Shown here one piece after another: positions 16,572-25,091 of a DNA stretch of 38,324 nucleotides. Origin of the DNA: Gammaproteobacteria bacterium (GTDB lineage Bacteria > Pseudomonadota > Gammaproteobacteria > Pseudomonadales > Azotimanducaceae); NCBI GenBank assembly GCA_009846005.1, contig VXYL01000015.1:1-38324 (forward strand), in the 5' to 3' direction. Each line of letters opens with the position of its first letter. The first letter of the stretch is position 1. The notes beneath the pieces are model-generated. The model was given only the letters and a program-made list of their open reading frames with translations, was not told the origin of the DNA and made no database searches. The position numbers and the translations under genes are program-made.

Positions 16572-17735
16572 TCAACGCATCGAACGAAAGCAATCGCGCA
16601 ACTCCCGGACGAACACGTCGGGTTGCTCGAAGGCGGCGAAGTGCCCGCCCTTGTCCAACTCGTTCCAATAGACGATGTTCGCGTAGCGCCGTTCCGCCCA
16701 GCTTCGCGGCGTCGGGACGATCTCCTTCGGAAAGATGCTGCATCCCGTGGGTAGCTTGATTCTGTTGTCGCCACCATCGCCGAATGCGCGGTTGAAGCTC
16801 TCCCAGTAGAGCCGCGCCGACGACGCCCCGGTCGCGGTCAGCCAGTAGAACATGACGTTGTCGATGAGTTCCTCCCGACTGACGGCTTTCTCCGGGTGGC
16901 CATCGCAGTCGGTCCACTCGAGGAACTTCTCGATGATCCACGCCGCCTGTCCCATGGGCGAGTCCACGAGGCCGTAGCCGAGCGTTTGCGGGCGCGTGCT
17001 CTGCTGCTTGGAATAGCCTGCGCCCCACTCTTGGTAGTAGCGTCCGCCGTCGAGGGCGGCCTGGTCGCGGGACGTGGGGTTCTCCCGGGCCTCGCGCGTC
17101 GGACCGGCGCTTGGCATGTTGACATGGATGCCGGCACACCGACCGCGATTCTGCATGGCCATCGCCGATGTAACGGCGGCGCCCCAGTCTCCCCCTTGTG
17201 CAAAGTAGCGTTCATAGCCGAGGCGCCCCATCAGCTCGTCCCACGCGGCCGCGATCTTGCCGACCCCCCAGCCAGTGGATTCGGGCCTACCCGAGAAGCC
17301 GTACCCCGGCAGCGATGGACACACGACGTGAAAGGCGTCCTCGGCGTTGCCGCCGTGGGCGGACGGGTCGGCGAGCGGATCGATGACTTTGTGGAATTCC
17401 ACGACCGACCCGGGCCAGCCATGGGTGATGACGAGGGGCTCGGCGTCCGCACGGGGACTGGGTCGGTGGATGAAGTGAATCTCGAGGCCGTCGATCTCGG
17501 TAACGTACTGCGGGAAACGGTTGTAGTAGGCCTCCCGTGCGCGCCAGTCATACTCGTTCAGCCAGTACTCGGCAAGTTCCTTGGCGTATGCGAGCGGGAC
17601 GCCTTGGTTCCAGTCCAGCGACTGGTCGTCGCCGGAGGTTTCGGCATCGGGCCACCGGGTGCGGGCAAGCCGTTCCCGCAGATCGGCGAGGTCCGCATCC
17701 GGTATGTGGATCGTGAATTCATCTATCTGGGGCAT
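16572..17735 (-). CDS. Epoxide hydrolase (EHN-domain alpha/beta hydrolase)
   Basis: 387 residues, the normal length for microsomal-type bacterial epoxide hydrolases. The N-terminal EHN domain (FTIHIPDADLADLRERLARTRWPD) is followed by THGWPGS (residues 104-110, oxyanion hole), the nucleophile elbow GGDWGA with Asp183, and the catalytic His365 in KGGHFAAFEQP. The family opens epoxides by an Asp-ester intermediate. The ATG at 17735 has AGGAGG about ten bases upstream. It is divergent from the ABC transporter at 17849 and stands upstream of the Gfo/Idh/MocA gene in the same direction. The substrate is unknown; with the acyl-CoA and amidohydrolase genes further along it fits a catabolic lifestyle. 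Confidence 0.93.
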   Translation of the reverse strand: MPQIDEFTIHIPDADLADLRERLARTRWPDAETSGDDQSLDWNQGVPLAYAKELAEYWLNEYDWRAREAYYNRFPQYVTEIDGLEIHFIHRPSPRADAEPLVITHGWPGSVVEFHKVIDPLADPSAHGGNAEDAFHVVCPSLPGYGFSGRPESTGWGVGKIAAAWDELMGRLGYERYFAQGGDWGAAVTSAMAMQNRGRCAGIHVNMPSAGPTREARENPTSRDQAALDGGRYYQEWGAGYSKQQSTRPQTLGYGLVDSPMGQAAWIIEKFLEWTDCDGHPEKAVSREELIDNVMFYWLTATGASSARLYWESFNRAFGDGGDNRIKLPTGCSIFPKEIVPTPRSWAERRYANIVYWNELDKGGHFAAFEQPDVFVRELRDCFRSMR

Positions 17736-17848
17736 GGTTGTTCCGCTTCCTCCTGCTGCCGCGTCATGCTAACAGTGCGGAGTCGGTCATCGTAGCCGCC
17801 GCGCTTCGCGCTTGACGTGGGTGCGGCAATGGGCAACGGTTTGCCGAT

Positions 17849-19657
17849 GTGGAACGTCTCCGCGCCCGCGACGAATGGCGGCTGATCCGAGTTCTGAAGC
17901 GGGCCGATCCGTTGCTCGTGGCGCTGTGGTGGCTGCTCCTCGTTGCCCGCGGGATTCTCCCGGCCTTGTTCGCCATCGCCATGGGGCTCTTGATTGGCGC
18001 CGTGCAGGCCGAGGGCAGCTTGGCGGGTCCGTTGGCGTTGGTCGGCGCTGTGTTCGTCCTCGTGCAGATCCTGTCGCCTTTGCACCTGGCGGTGAGCGCT
18101 AACCTGGGTAGCCGAACGGCGGCTTGGCTATATGACGAGTTGACGAAGTCGTGCGTCGAACCTCCGGGGATGGCGCATCTCGAGGATCCGGAACTGGTCA
18201 ACGACCTCACCATGGCTCGGGACTTCGACCTCGGCATCAGCGGTCCGCCGCTGTCGATTTCCATGGACTTCATCGCTTCGGGCCTCGTGGAACTGCTCGC
18301 GGGTCTTGCCTCCGCGGCGGTGCTAGCGGCCTATGCATGGTGGGCGCCGCTAGTGCTTGGTGGCGCGTGGCTTGCGACCCACTGGCTGTTACGCGAAAGC
18401 GGGGTTTGGAAGGACCGCAACACCGAGGTGGTCCGCGATGCGCAACGCCATGCCGACTACGCCTATAGGCTGGCCGTCGATGCGCCCTCGTCCAAGGAAC
18501 TTCGACTGTTCGGACTGGCGGGATGGACCGTCGAACGATTCCGCCGTCACCGTCGCAAGCTCCACGACCTGCGCTGGGAGGCCACCAAGCTGCGCGAGCG
18601 TCCATTGGCGACGAGCCTCGTACTGGTCACCCTTGCGAACGCGGTCGTGTTCGCGGCCATGGCAGTGGACGTCAACGCGGGCGACCTGGCGCTGAATCGC
18701 ATGGTCATGTTCGCGAGCGCGGCCATCGCGACCAGCATGATCGCCTTCGGCGGCCTGTCTTGGGCGCTCGATGGCGCGGCGGCACCGGCCGCGGCAGTGC
18801 TCCGGCTACGTGCCTCGATGGCGCCGAAGGGGGCCTTGACCAGCGGAACGAGGTCCGCGGAAGCGATGCCCGCGCGCGAAATCCGGTTTCGCGACGTGTC
18901 GTTCGCCTATCCGACGACCCCTGCGGAGACGGTTCTCGATGGCTTCGATCTCACCATTCCGGCAGGTTCGTCGCTCGCCATCGTGGGCCAGAACGGCGCC
19001 GGCAAGACGACGTTGGCGAAATTGCTTTGCCGCCTTTACGAGCCGGTTCGCGGTGCGATCGAGGTGGATGGCGTGGACACCCGCGAGCTTGACACCGTCG
19101 CGTGGCGGCGGCGCCTCACCGCGGTGTTCCAGGACTTCGTGCGGTTTGAACTGCCGCTCAAGGACAACGTGGCACCCAGGGGCGGCGCACCCGGCGAACT
19201 CATCGAGGCGGCGCTGGAGCGTGCCGGCGCGGGCGGCCTCGCGGCGCTGGACACGATTCTGGCGCGGGGATACGACGGCGGCACGGATCTCTCCGGCGGC
19301 CAGTGGCAGCGGGTTGCACTCGCCCGTGCGATCGCCGCGGTTCGGCAAGGCGCGGGCGTGGTGCTGCTCGACGAACCGACCGCGCAACTCGATGTGCGCG
19401 GCGAGGCGGAGATCTTCGACCGAATTCTCGAGGAAACCCGGGGCATCACGACGATCCTGATCTCCCATCGCTTCTCCACCGTGCGCCATGCGGACCGCAT
19501 CTGCGTTCTCGAGGGCGGCCGGGTCGTGGAACTCGGCAGCCACGACGAACTGATGGCCCTCGGCGGGCGGTACCGGACGATGTTCGATCTCCAGGCGCAG
19601 CGTTTCGGGCAGGGCCTCGGCGAGCCGGACGAGGAGGCGCTCGATGTCCTCGAGTAG
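17849..19657 (+). CDS. ABC exporter half-transporter, permease-ATPase fusion (first subunit)
   Basis: 602 residues: an exporter-type membrane domain (hydrophobic segments near residues 22-80 and 133-190, and again near 255-310) followed by an ATPase domain. The Walker A motif is GQNGAGKTT (380-388), the signature LSGGQWQR (481 onward), Walker B VVLLDEPTAQLD, and the switch His lies in SHRFSTV. All catalytic residues are present. The GTG at 17849 is the first start in frame; no clear ribosome binding site. It overlaps the next half-transporter by 14 bp, so the two are made together and probably form a heterodimer. The GGQWQ signature occurs among peptide, lantibiotic and cyclic-peptide exporters, but no precursor or maturase gene lies nearby, so the cargo is unknown. 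Confidence 0.92.
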   Translation: MERLRARDEWRLIRVLKRADPLLVALWWLLLVARGILPALFAIAMGLLIGAVQAEGSLAGPLALVGAVFVLVQILSPLHLAVSANLGSRTAAWLYDELTKSCVEPPGMAHLEDPELVNDLTMARDFDLGISGPPLSISMDFIASGLVELLAGLASAAVLAAYAWWAPLVLGGAWLATHWLLRESGVWKDRNTEVVRDAQRHADYAYRLAVDAPSSKELRLFGLAGWTVERFRRHRRKLHDLRWEATKLRERPLATSLVLVTLANAVVFAAMAVDVNAGDLALNRMVMFASAAIATSMIAFGGLSWALDGAAAPAAAVLRLRASMAPKGALTSGTRSAEAMPAREIRFRDVSFAYPTTPAETVLDGFDLTIPAGSSLAIVGQNGAGKTTLAKLLCRLYEPVRGAIEVDGVDTRELDTVAWRRRLTAVFQDFVRFELPLKDNVAPRGGAPGELIEAALERAGAGGLAALDTILARGYDGGTDLSGGQWQRVALARAIAAVRQGAGVVLLDEPTAQLDVRGEAEIFDRILEETRGITTILISHRFSTVRHADRICVLEGGRVVELGSHDELMALGGRYRTMFDLQAQRFGQGLGEPDEEALDVLE

Positions 19658-21461
19658 GCGGAGCCTCGACGATCTGCCTGCGGCGCTGCCGTCGATGTGG
19701 CGTGCGGTGAAACGGGGGTTTGCAGCCGAGCCGGCGCTACTCGTGATCGCCTTTGTGCTTTCGTTGATCGCCGCCTTGCCCGACGCCCTCATGGCTCTCT
19801 GGCTGAAATTCCTGGCCGACGGTCTGTTGGGCGGCAACGCGACGCTGGTGATCATCGCGGCGGCGGGATTGGCCGTGTCGGCGACGTTGACGTGGGTGCT
19901 GCGGGTTGTAAGCGAGCGGACCCAGCGTCGATTTCGGGATCGGGTGACGATCGCCCTCGAATCGCACGTTGCCGAACTCCAGGCCAGCGTCGCCACCGTC
20001 GAGCATCACGAACGCCCCGACTACCTCGACCGGTTGTCGATCCTGCGCGACCAGGTGTTCGTTCTGGATCACATGTACATGTCGCTGTTCACGACCTGCG
20101 GGTGGATTCTCCGACTCGGCGTGACCATCGGGCTCTTGGTGTCGATCCATCCGTTGCTCGCGATGTTGGCGCTGTTCGCCCTGCCGACCGTGGCGACCTC
20201 GTCCTGGCGTCCCGCCGTGGAACGGGCCGCGGAGGAAGCGGGCGCGCAAGCCCAACGGCTGGCGAAGCACCTCTTCGACATCGCAACGACGGCGCCGCCC
20301 GGGAAGGAGGTTCGGGTTTCCCGAATCGGCGCGCGGCTGATTCGCGATCGCCGCGCGGCCTGGGAGCGTTGGTACGCCCGCGTGGCCAGGGCGCGGTGGG
20401 GAAGTGCCGCTTGGCACACCATGGGTTGGGCGGTGTTCGGTGCGGGCTACGTCGGCGCGGTGGTATTCGTGGCGACCGTTGTGGATGCGTCGCCTGGCGA
20501 GGTCTTGCTGGTCCTGGCCGCAGGGTCGCGACTGTCCGCCTACATCAGTGCCACCGTGGGCGAAATCGGTTTCCTGCGCGGCATATGGATGGACGGTTCG
20601 AAACGCCTGGCGTGGCTCGAGGACTACGCCGCCGCCAAGGCCGAGCATGCCGATAGGCCCGTTCCCGATGCCATCGGCGAGGGCATTTCGCTTGAGAACG
20701 TATCGTTCGCGTACCCGGGGACGGACAAGCTCGTACTCAGGGATGTCGATCTCGAACTGCCGGCGGGGACGGTGGTCGCCTTGGTCGGCGAGAACGGCGC
20801 AGGCAAGACCACGTTGGTGAAGCTGCTTGCCAAGATGTACGAGCCGTCAGCCGGTCGCATCCTGGTTGACGGGGCGGAACTCGCTCGCATGCCGGCGATG
20901 GATTGGCGGGAGAGACTTGCCGGTACCTTCCAGGATTTCTTCCGGTTCGAGTTCCAGGCACGGCGAACCGTGGGACTCGGTGATGCGCCGCGCATCGAGG
21001 AACGCCCGGCTGTTGAGGCGGCGGTAGTCCGTGCCGGAGCGGAGGACGTCGTGGAGATCCTTGCCAACGGTCTCGATACGCAGCTTGGACCAACCTGGCC
21101 GGGCGGCGTCGAGGTCAGTTTCGGCCAATGGCAGAAGCTCTCGCTGGCGCGAGGCTTCATGCGCGATGAGCCGTTGCTGCTGGTGCTCGACGAGCCAACG
21201 GCGGCGCTCGATGCCGAGACCGAACACGCGCTCTTCGAGCGCTACGCCGATGCGGCGAAGGAACGGGAGAGGGACGGGTTGTCGAACAACGGCCGGATTA
21301 CCCTGCTTGTCTCGCACCGTTTCAGCACGGTGCGCATGGCGGACCTCATCGTGGTCATGGACGGTGCGCGGGTGGTGGAGGTCGGCAGCCACGATGAGCT
21401 CATGGCCGCCCAGGGCCAGTACGCGGAACTCTACGGGATCCAGGCTGCGGCGTATCAGTAG
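19644..21461 (+). CDS. ABC exporter half-transporter, permease-ATPase fusion (second subunit)
   Basis: 605 residues with the same architecture as its partner. The membrane domain spans about residues 25-320 and the ATPase domain follows. Walker A GENGAGKTT, Walker B LLVLDEPTAALD and SHRFSTV are canonical, but the signature reads VSFGQWQK instead of LSGGQ. In heterodimeric exporters one composite site is often weakened; here that would fall on the site using this signature, while the Walker B Glu is kept. The ATG at 19644 is preceded by GAGGAGG inside the end of the first gene, with a 14-bp overlap that suggests translational coupling. The gene ends just before repeat locus D. Confidence 0.92.
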   Translation: MSSSRRSLDDLPAALPSMWRAVKRGFAAEPALLVIAFVLSLIAALPDALMALWLKFLADGLLGGNATLVIIAAAGLAVSATLTWVLRVVSERTQRRFRDRVTIALESHVAELQASVATVEHHERPDYLDRLSILRDQVFVLDHMYMSLFTTCGWILRLGVTIGLLVSIHPLLAMLALFALPTVATSSWRPAVERAAEEAGAQAQRLAKHLFDIATTAPPGKEVRVSRIGARLIRDRRAAWERWYARVARARWGSAAWHTMGWAVFGAGYVGAVVFVATVVDASPGEVLLVLAAGSRLSAYISATVGEIGFLRGIWMDGSKRLAWLEDYAAAKAEHADRPVPDAIGEGISLENVSFAYPGTDKLVLRDVDLELPAGTVVALVGENGAGKTTLVKLLAKMYEPSAGRILVDGAELARMPAMDWRERLAGTFQDFFRFEFQARRTVGLGDAPRIEERPAVEAAVVRAGAEDVVEILANGLDTQLGPTWPGGVEVSFGQWQKLSLARGFMRDEPLLLVLDEPTAALDAETEHALFERYADAAKERERDGLSNNGRITLLVSHRFSTVRMADLIVVMDGARVVEVGSHDELMAAQGQYAELYGIQAAAYQ

Positions 21462-21480
21462 CGTCGGTGGGATGGCGGAT

Positions 21481-21559
21481 CGTAGGGGCGACCCTTGTGG
21501 TCGTCCGTGCCGGATACTCGGCGACGTTCGACGGGACGGGACAAGCCCGTCCCCAACGG
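21481..21559. repeat. Dispersed palindromic repeat, locus D (two modules)
   Basis: A 79-bp element in the gap between the second ABC gene and the convergent DUF6491-like gene. The left end CGTAGGGGCGACCC begins a GCGAC module. The right part is GGGACGGG-acaag-CCCGTCCCC, ending in AACGG instead of TACGG. Its right edge is 9 bp from the stop codon of the minus-strand gene. Confidence 0.85.
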
Positions 21560-21568
21560 TCGCGGTTG

Positions 21569-22072
21569 CTAGTTGCCCGTGCCTGCCGCCTTGCCGGACT
21601 TGGCGTGTTCGTCGACGGCGCGCTTCATCGCCTCGACCCGCACGTCGTCGATGGCCTCGAAGCCGCCGAGGTAGCACCGCACAGCGGGCTCGAAGGGACT
21701 AGCGGCCCGCGGTCGCGCATCGATGGCGTCGAGCCGGCAGATCGAGCCGGACCGGGCCCGGGTGGTGACGACCATGTCCCGACGCAGACCGACGCACGGC
21801 TGCGAGAACTGGTTGACCCATACCCTTTTCTTGACGCGGCCCCGGAACACGACATGGCTTTCGTCGATAATCTCGATGCTGTCGATCTCCCGCCGCCGTA
21901 GACAGGTTCGTTCTTCGGTGTAGTCGTCGTCGGCGAGGGGATTGTCGAGTATGTCCTCCACCACAGATTCGCTCGCCGCCGGTGGATCGGTGGAATCGGT
22001 GGAATCCGCTTCCGTCGCTAGGCACGGCACGGTGGCGAGCAACGGCAACGCGACAACGATGGCGCTACGCAT
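21569..22072 (-). CDS. Secreted protein, DUF6491-like
   Basis: 167 residues with a signal peptide (about residues 1-19, cleaved near CLA/TEA). The mature part has a low-complexity Ser/Thr/Asp stretch and then a core TCLRRREIDSIEIIDESHVVFRGR, VNQFSQPCVGLRR, GSICRLDAID and AVRCYLGGFEAI. The pattern of four cysteines with an IDSIEI-type strand resembles the DUF6491 family of small periplasmic proteins in gammaproteobacteria; the match is from memory and is tentative. Two disulfides are likely. It ends 14 bp upstream of nothing but repeat D on its 3' side, and begins 14 bp after the stop of the acyl-CoA synthetase gene, so it may be the last gene of that operon. Confidence 0.7.
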   Translation of the reverse strand: MRSAIVVALPLLATVPCLATEADSTDSTDPPAASESVVEDILDNPLADDDYTEERTCLRRREIDSIEIIDESHVVFRGRVKKRVWVNQFSQPCVGLRRDMVVTTRARSGSICRLDAIDARPRAASPFEPAVRCYLGGFEAIDDVRVEAMKRAVDEHAKSGKAAGTGN

Positions 22073-22086
22073 CCCGAGTCAGCCGC

Positions 22087-23727
22087 TCAAGCCCTGGAGT
22101 CCATCGCAACCTGCGCCTTGGCCCAGCGATAGTCCGCCTTGCCGTTGGGGCTGCGCAGAATCTCGTCGAGGAATATGAACGCCTTCGGCAGCTTGTACCG
22201 GGCGATGTGCTTGGTGCATTCGTTCAGCAAGCTGTCCTCCGTCACCGTACGACCATCCTTCGTCTGAACAATCGCGACCACCTCGTTGCCCCACCTCTCG
22301 GACGGGCGTCCCGCCACGACGGCATCGTAGACATCCGGGTGGTGCTTTATAGCGTGTTCGACCTCTTCGGCGAAGATTTTCTCCCCGCCCGAGTTGATGG
22401 TGACAGACTCGCGACCGTGCAACTCCAGCGTATTGTCGTCCAACAGGCGAACCTTGTCGCCCGGCACGGAGTAGCGCACGCCGTCGACGATGGGAAAGGT
22501 CCGGCGGGTTTTCGCCTCGTCGCCGAGGTAGCCCAGGGGGATGTTGCCGGCCCTGGCCCACCAGCCGAGGCCGTCATGGCCAGGCTCGAGCGCGCGGGTC
22601 ATGTCGTCGTTGAGCACGGCGTTGTGGGGGCTCTGCTTGAACTTCCCGGTGGCGGCGCCGAGTTTGGCATTGCTGGTGTGTGACGCCTGGCCGCCGGTCT
22701 CCGACGAGCCGGCGGTATCGATGATGTTGATCCGGGGCAGCAACTCGAGCAGTTCCGCCTTCAGTTTCGCCGTGAAGATCGCACCGCCGGTGATGACGTT
22801 GCGCAGTTGGGGACAGCTTGCGCCGGACGCACGAAGCGCGTCGAGGAGCGGTCGGCCGAACGCGTCGCCGACGAGCATCAGGATGTTCACGCCCTCGCGT
22901 TCGATGGACTCGACGACGCCCGCCGCGTCGAAGCGCTTGACCTCGTCCTGAATGACCACGGTGCCGCCGGTGTGGAACGCCTGGAACGAACTCCAGTGCC
23001 CGGCCCCGTGCATGAAGGGCGGCGCGGGCAGCGTCTTGCGGTGGCTAGCTAAGGCCCGGGAGACGAAGCCGTCGAGACTGTCGATGACTTCGCCGTTGGT
23101 GCGTCGCGCCCCGAGACTGGCAACCAGGATGTCGCGTTGCGTCCAGAGCACGCCCTTGGGCATCCCGGTGGTCCCGCCCGTGTAGAGGATGTAGAGATCG
23201 TCGGGGTTCCAGTCGAGGTCGGGCTTGGCAGGACTCGAACTCGCCAAGGCCGTCTCGTACTCCATCGCGTCATCGAGTAGCGGCCGGGGTTCGTCGTTGA
23301 CCTGCACCAGCAACTCAAGGGTCGGCACTTGGTCGCGGATGGCCTCGACGTGCTCGCTGAGCGAACCGTGGAAGACCAACGCCTTGGTGCGAGCATCGTT
23401 CAGCAGGTAGACAAGCTCCTCGTCGACATACCGGTAGTTGACGTTGAACGGCGCAAGGCGCGCTTTGAACGCGCCCAGCATGGCTTCGAGGTACTCGTTG
23501 CCGTTGTAGAGATAGATGCCGAGGTGGTCCTGGCCGGATTCCCAGTCGGCGAGGGCGTCCCGTTCGGTGTGCGCGCCGAGTCCGTGACCGATGAGGAAGT
23601 TGGCGAAACGCCGGGTGCGCTCGGTCAGTTGGCGGTACGTGATGCGCCGGTCGCGGAACACGATGGCTTCGCGGTCGGCGACCGCTTCGGCCACGGCTTC
23701 GTTGACCGTGGCGAGATTGAATGTCAC
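22087..23727 (-). CDS. AMP-dependent acyl-CoA synthetase
   Basis: 546-residue member of the ANL adenylating superfamily. The ATP-binding motif is YTGGTTGMPKG (182-192). The later motifs are IIDTAGSSETGGQ, GRESVTINSGGEKIFAEEVE and the catalytic Lys530 in PNGKADY. It activates a carboxylic acid to its CoA thioester via an acyl-adenylate; chain type is not deducible. The GTG at 23727 has AAGGGA five bases upstream. It lies at the downstream end of a run of minus-strand genes with two MaoC-type hydratases, which suggests that it primes substrates for a CoA-dependent pathway. The gap of 167 bp to the VOC gene holds repeat locus E, so it could also have its own promoter. Confidence 0.93.
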   Translation of the reverse strand: MTFNLATVNEAVAEAVADREAIVFRDRRITYRQLTERTRRFANFLIGHGLGAHTERDALADWESGQDHLGIYLYNGNEYLEAMLGAFKARLAPFNVNYRYVDEELVYLLNDARTKALVFHGSLSEHVEAIRDQVPTLELLVQVNDEPRPLLDDAMEYETALASSSPAKPDLDWNPDDLYILYTGGTTGMPKGVLWTQRDILVASLGARRTNGEVIDSLDGFVSRALASHRKTLPAPPFMHGAGHWSSFQAFHTGGTVVIQDEVKRFDAAGVVESIEREGVNILMLVGDAFGRPLLDALRASGASCPQLRNVITGGAIFTAKLKAELLELLPRINIIDTAGSSETGGQASHTSNAKLGAATGKFKQSPHNAVLNDDMTRALEPGHDGLGWWARAGNIPLGYLGDEAKTRRTFPIVDGVRYSVPGDKVRLLDDNTLELHGRESVTINSGGEKIFAEEVEHAIKHHPDVYDAVVAGRPSERWGNEVVAIVQTKDGRTVTEDSLLNECTKHIARYKLPKAFIFLDEILRSPNGKADYRWAKAQVAMDSRA

Positions 23728-23874
23728 GGAATCCCTTTGTGGTGCGTCGTCGCGTGCAGTTTACGGGAACTCGCCCGGGGTTGGCGGGCCGCGTTCAGCC
23801 CCTGGGGCAACTCGTGGCGTCCTGATCGCGCCCGCCCGGGCGCGCTGTCGCCCGAATGGCGCGGCTGCCCACGC

Positions 23875-23900
23875 CAACGGGACAAGCCCGTTCCCTACGG
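23875..23900. repeat. Dispersed palindromic repeat, locus E (single module)
   Basis: CAACGGGACAAGCCCGTTCCCTACGG-type copy of the hairpin module, with AACGGG and CCCGTT arms. The TAG stop of the VOC gene (23895-23897) is inside the CCCTACGG end. A separate short GC palindrome (23828-23843) lies a little to the left. Confidence 0.75.
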
Positions 23901-24287
23901 CGTAAGGTCCTGGCCGAATACCAGCACGTGGCCGTCGGGGTCGACGAGTTCGAATTCCTTGATGTCGTAGAAGCGGTCCACGCACTCCGTTGCTTCCCAG
24001 CCTTTGTCGACGATCGACTGGCGCAACTCCTCGGCGTCGGCCACGTAGAAGTAGTAGTTCGATTGCGGGAAGCACCCGTCGACCTTCTTGCCCTGGGGGA
24101 TGTACGCGGGGCTCGCTAGCATGACGGCCGCCTTGCCGTTCCTCAAGCTCGCGAAGCCGGTGGCGCCGACATCGTCCATGCGACCGGTGACCTCGAAGCC
24201 GAGCATGTCCGTGTAGAAGCGGATGGACGCCTGCACGTCCTCGCACATCAGCATGGGCACGAGATTGAGGAACGGGGGGTTGGCCAT
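23895..24287 (-). CDS. VOC-superfamily (glyoxalase/bleomycin resistance-like) protein
   Basis: 130 residues, a single VOC unit of two beta-alpha-beta-beta-beta modules. The first module is LVPMLMCEDVQASIRFYTDMLGF; the second ends KEFELVDPDGHVLVFGQD, the usual C-terminal motif of the bleomycin-resistance-like subgroup. The metal-ligand pattern is not clearly complete: the first strand has no His at the usual place, so the protein may bind rather than convert its ligand. The ATG at 24287 follows a GAGAAG site. It sits 13 bp after the alpha/beta hydrolase gene, in the catabolic run. Its stop codon lies in repeat locus E. Confidence 0.85.
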   Translation of the reverse strand: MANPPFLNLVPMLMCEDVQASIRFYTDMLGFEVTGRMDDVGATGFASLRNGKAAVMLASPAYIPQGKKVDGCFPQSNYYFYVADAEELRQSIVDKGWEATECVDRFYDIKEFELVDPDGHVLVFGQDLTP

Positions 24288-24300
24288 TGTCTTCTCGCCT

Positions 24301-25074
24301 TTATATTGTCTCGAGGAATTCGTCCACCGCTTGCCAGACCGGCGCGTGGTTGAAGAACTGGTTGTGGAACAGCCGGAAAGTGTGCAGCTCGACGAGACCG
24401 CCGGTCCCGGCGTTGATGGCTTCGATCATCGCCCTGTTCTCCTTGAAGCCGATCACCTCGTCGCGCTCCGAGGCCAACACCAACGTGCGCGGCAGGTCGG
24501 CCGCCGCGGTCTGGGCATCGAAGCGGTGCCGGAGCAATGTGCGCACGGGGACAATCGGCAGAGTACGCCGGGCGATATGCTCGACGCTGCGGTAGGGACT
24601 GATCAGGATCAAGGCGTCGGGCTTCACGACCGGCGAGGCGAGCACGGCGATGCCGGAGCCGAGGCTTTGGCCGAACAGGACAAGCGGCCGTTCCGGGAAC
24701 CGCGAGCGGGCCCAACCGCTGATCGCCACGGCGTCCGCCTTGAGGGCGGCTTCCCCGGGACTCCCCGTGCTGTCGCCGTAGCCGCGATAGTTCACGAGAA
24801 CGGTGGTCGCCGCGCGCGCCGCCCAGTTTTCGACGTTCCGCGACACCTCCTCGGCGTTGCCCCCGAAGTAGACGACGAGCGGTCCCTCGGATTGTGCATT
24901 CACGATCCAACCGCGCAATACCACCGTGCCTCGCGCGATCTCGATGGGCTCCGCCGGCGGGTTGGGAGGTGTGCGCAGGACCGGCCGGGGATGGAAGATC
25001 AGCTTTTCTTGGAACGCCCAGAGCAAAGCGCAGATGCCGATATAGGCGCCGACGACGGTGAGGAGGACCTGCAT
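24301..25074 (-). CDS. Membrane-anchored alpha/beta hydrolase (BEM46/ABHD13-like)
   Basis: About 257 residues. The N terminus is one hydrophobic helix followed by WAFQEKLIFHPRP, typical of the BEM46/YfhR group of membrane-anchored hydrolases. GGNAEEV forms the oxyanion region, VNYRGYGDSTGSPGE follows, the nucleophile is in FGQSLGSG, and the acid is likely the Asp in LASERDEVIGF. The last His-rich segment LFHNQFFNH supplies the base. I chose the ATG at 25074; an in-frame TTG at 25095 overlaps the preceding stop as TTGA and would add seven residues. Neither has a strong ribosome binding site. It is close behind the amidohydrolase gene and probably in the same operon. The substrate is unknown. 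Confidence 0.85.
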   Translation of the reverse strand: MQVLLTVVGAYIGICALLWAFQEKLIFHPRPVLRTPPNPPAEPIEIARGTVVLRGWIVNAQSEGPLVVYFGGNAEEVSRNVENWAARAATTVLVNYRGYGDSTGSPGEAALKADAVAISGWARSRFPERPLVLFGQSLGSGIAVLASPVVKPDALILISPYRSVEHIARRTLPIVPVRTLLRHRFDAQTAAADLPRTLVLASERDEVIGFKENRAMIEAINAGTGGLVELHTFRLFHNQFFNHAPVWQAVDEFLETI

Positions 25075-25091
25075 GACGGAGCGGGTGGCCT

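Noticed and set aside
17849-21461. The ABC pair as part of a lantibiotic or lasso peptide cluster
   Set aside because: No precursor peptide, maturase or immunity gene was found within several kilobases on either side.
21470-21677. Minus-strand reading through repeat D with a VGDGLVPSRRTSPS-type tail
   Set aside because: This is the translated repeat, not a gene.
23828-23843. GC palindrome GCGCCCG-cc-CGGGCGC as a terminator
   Set aside because: The loop is only two bases and no T tract follows; short GC palindromes are expected in this base composition.
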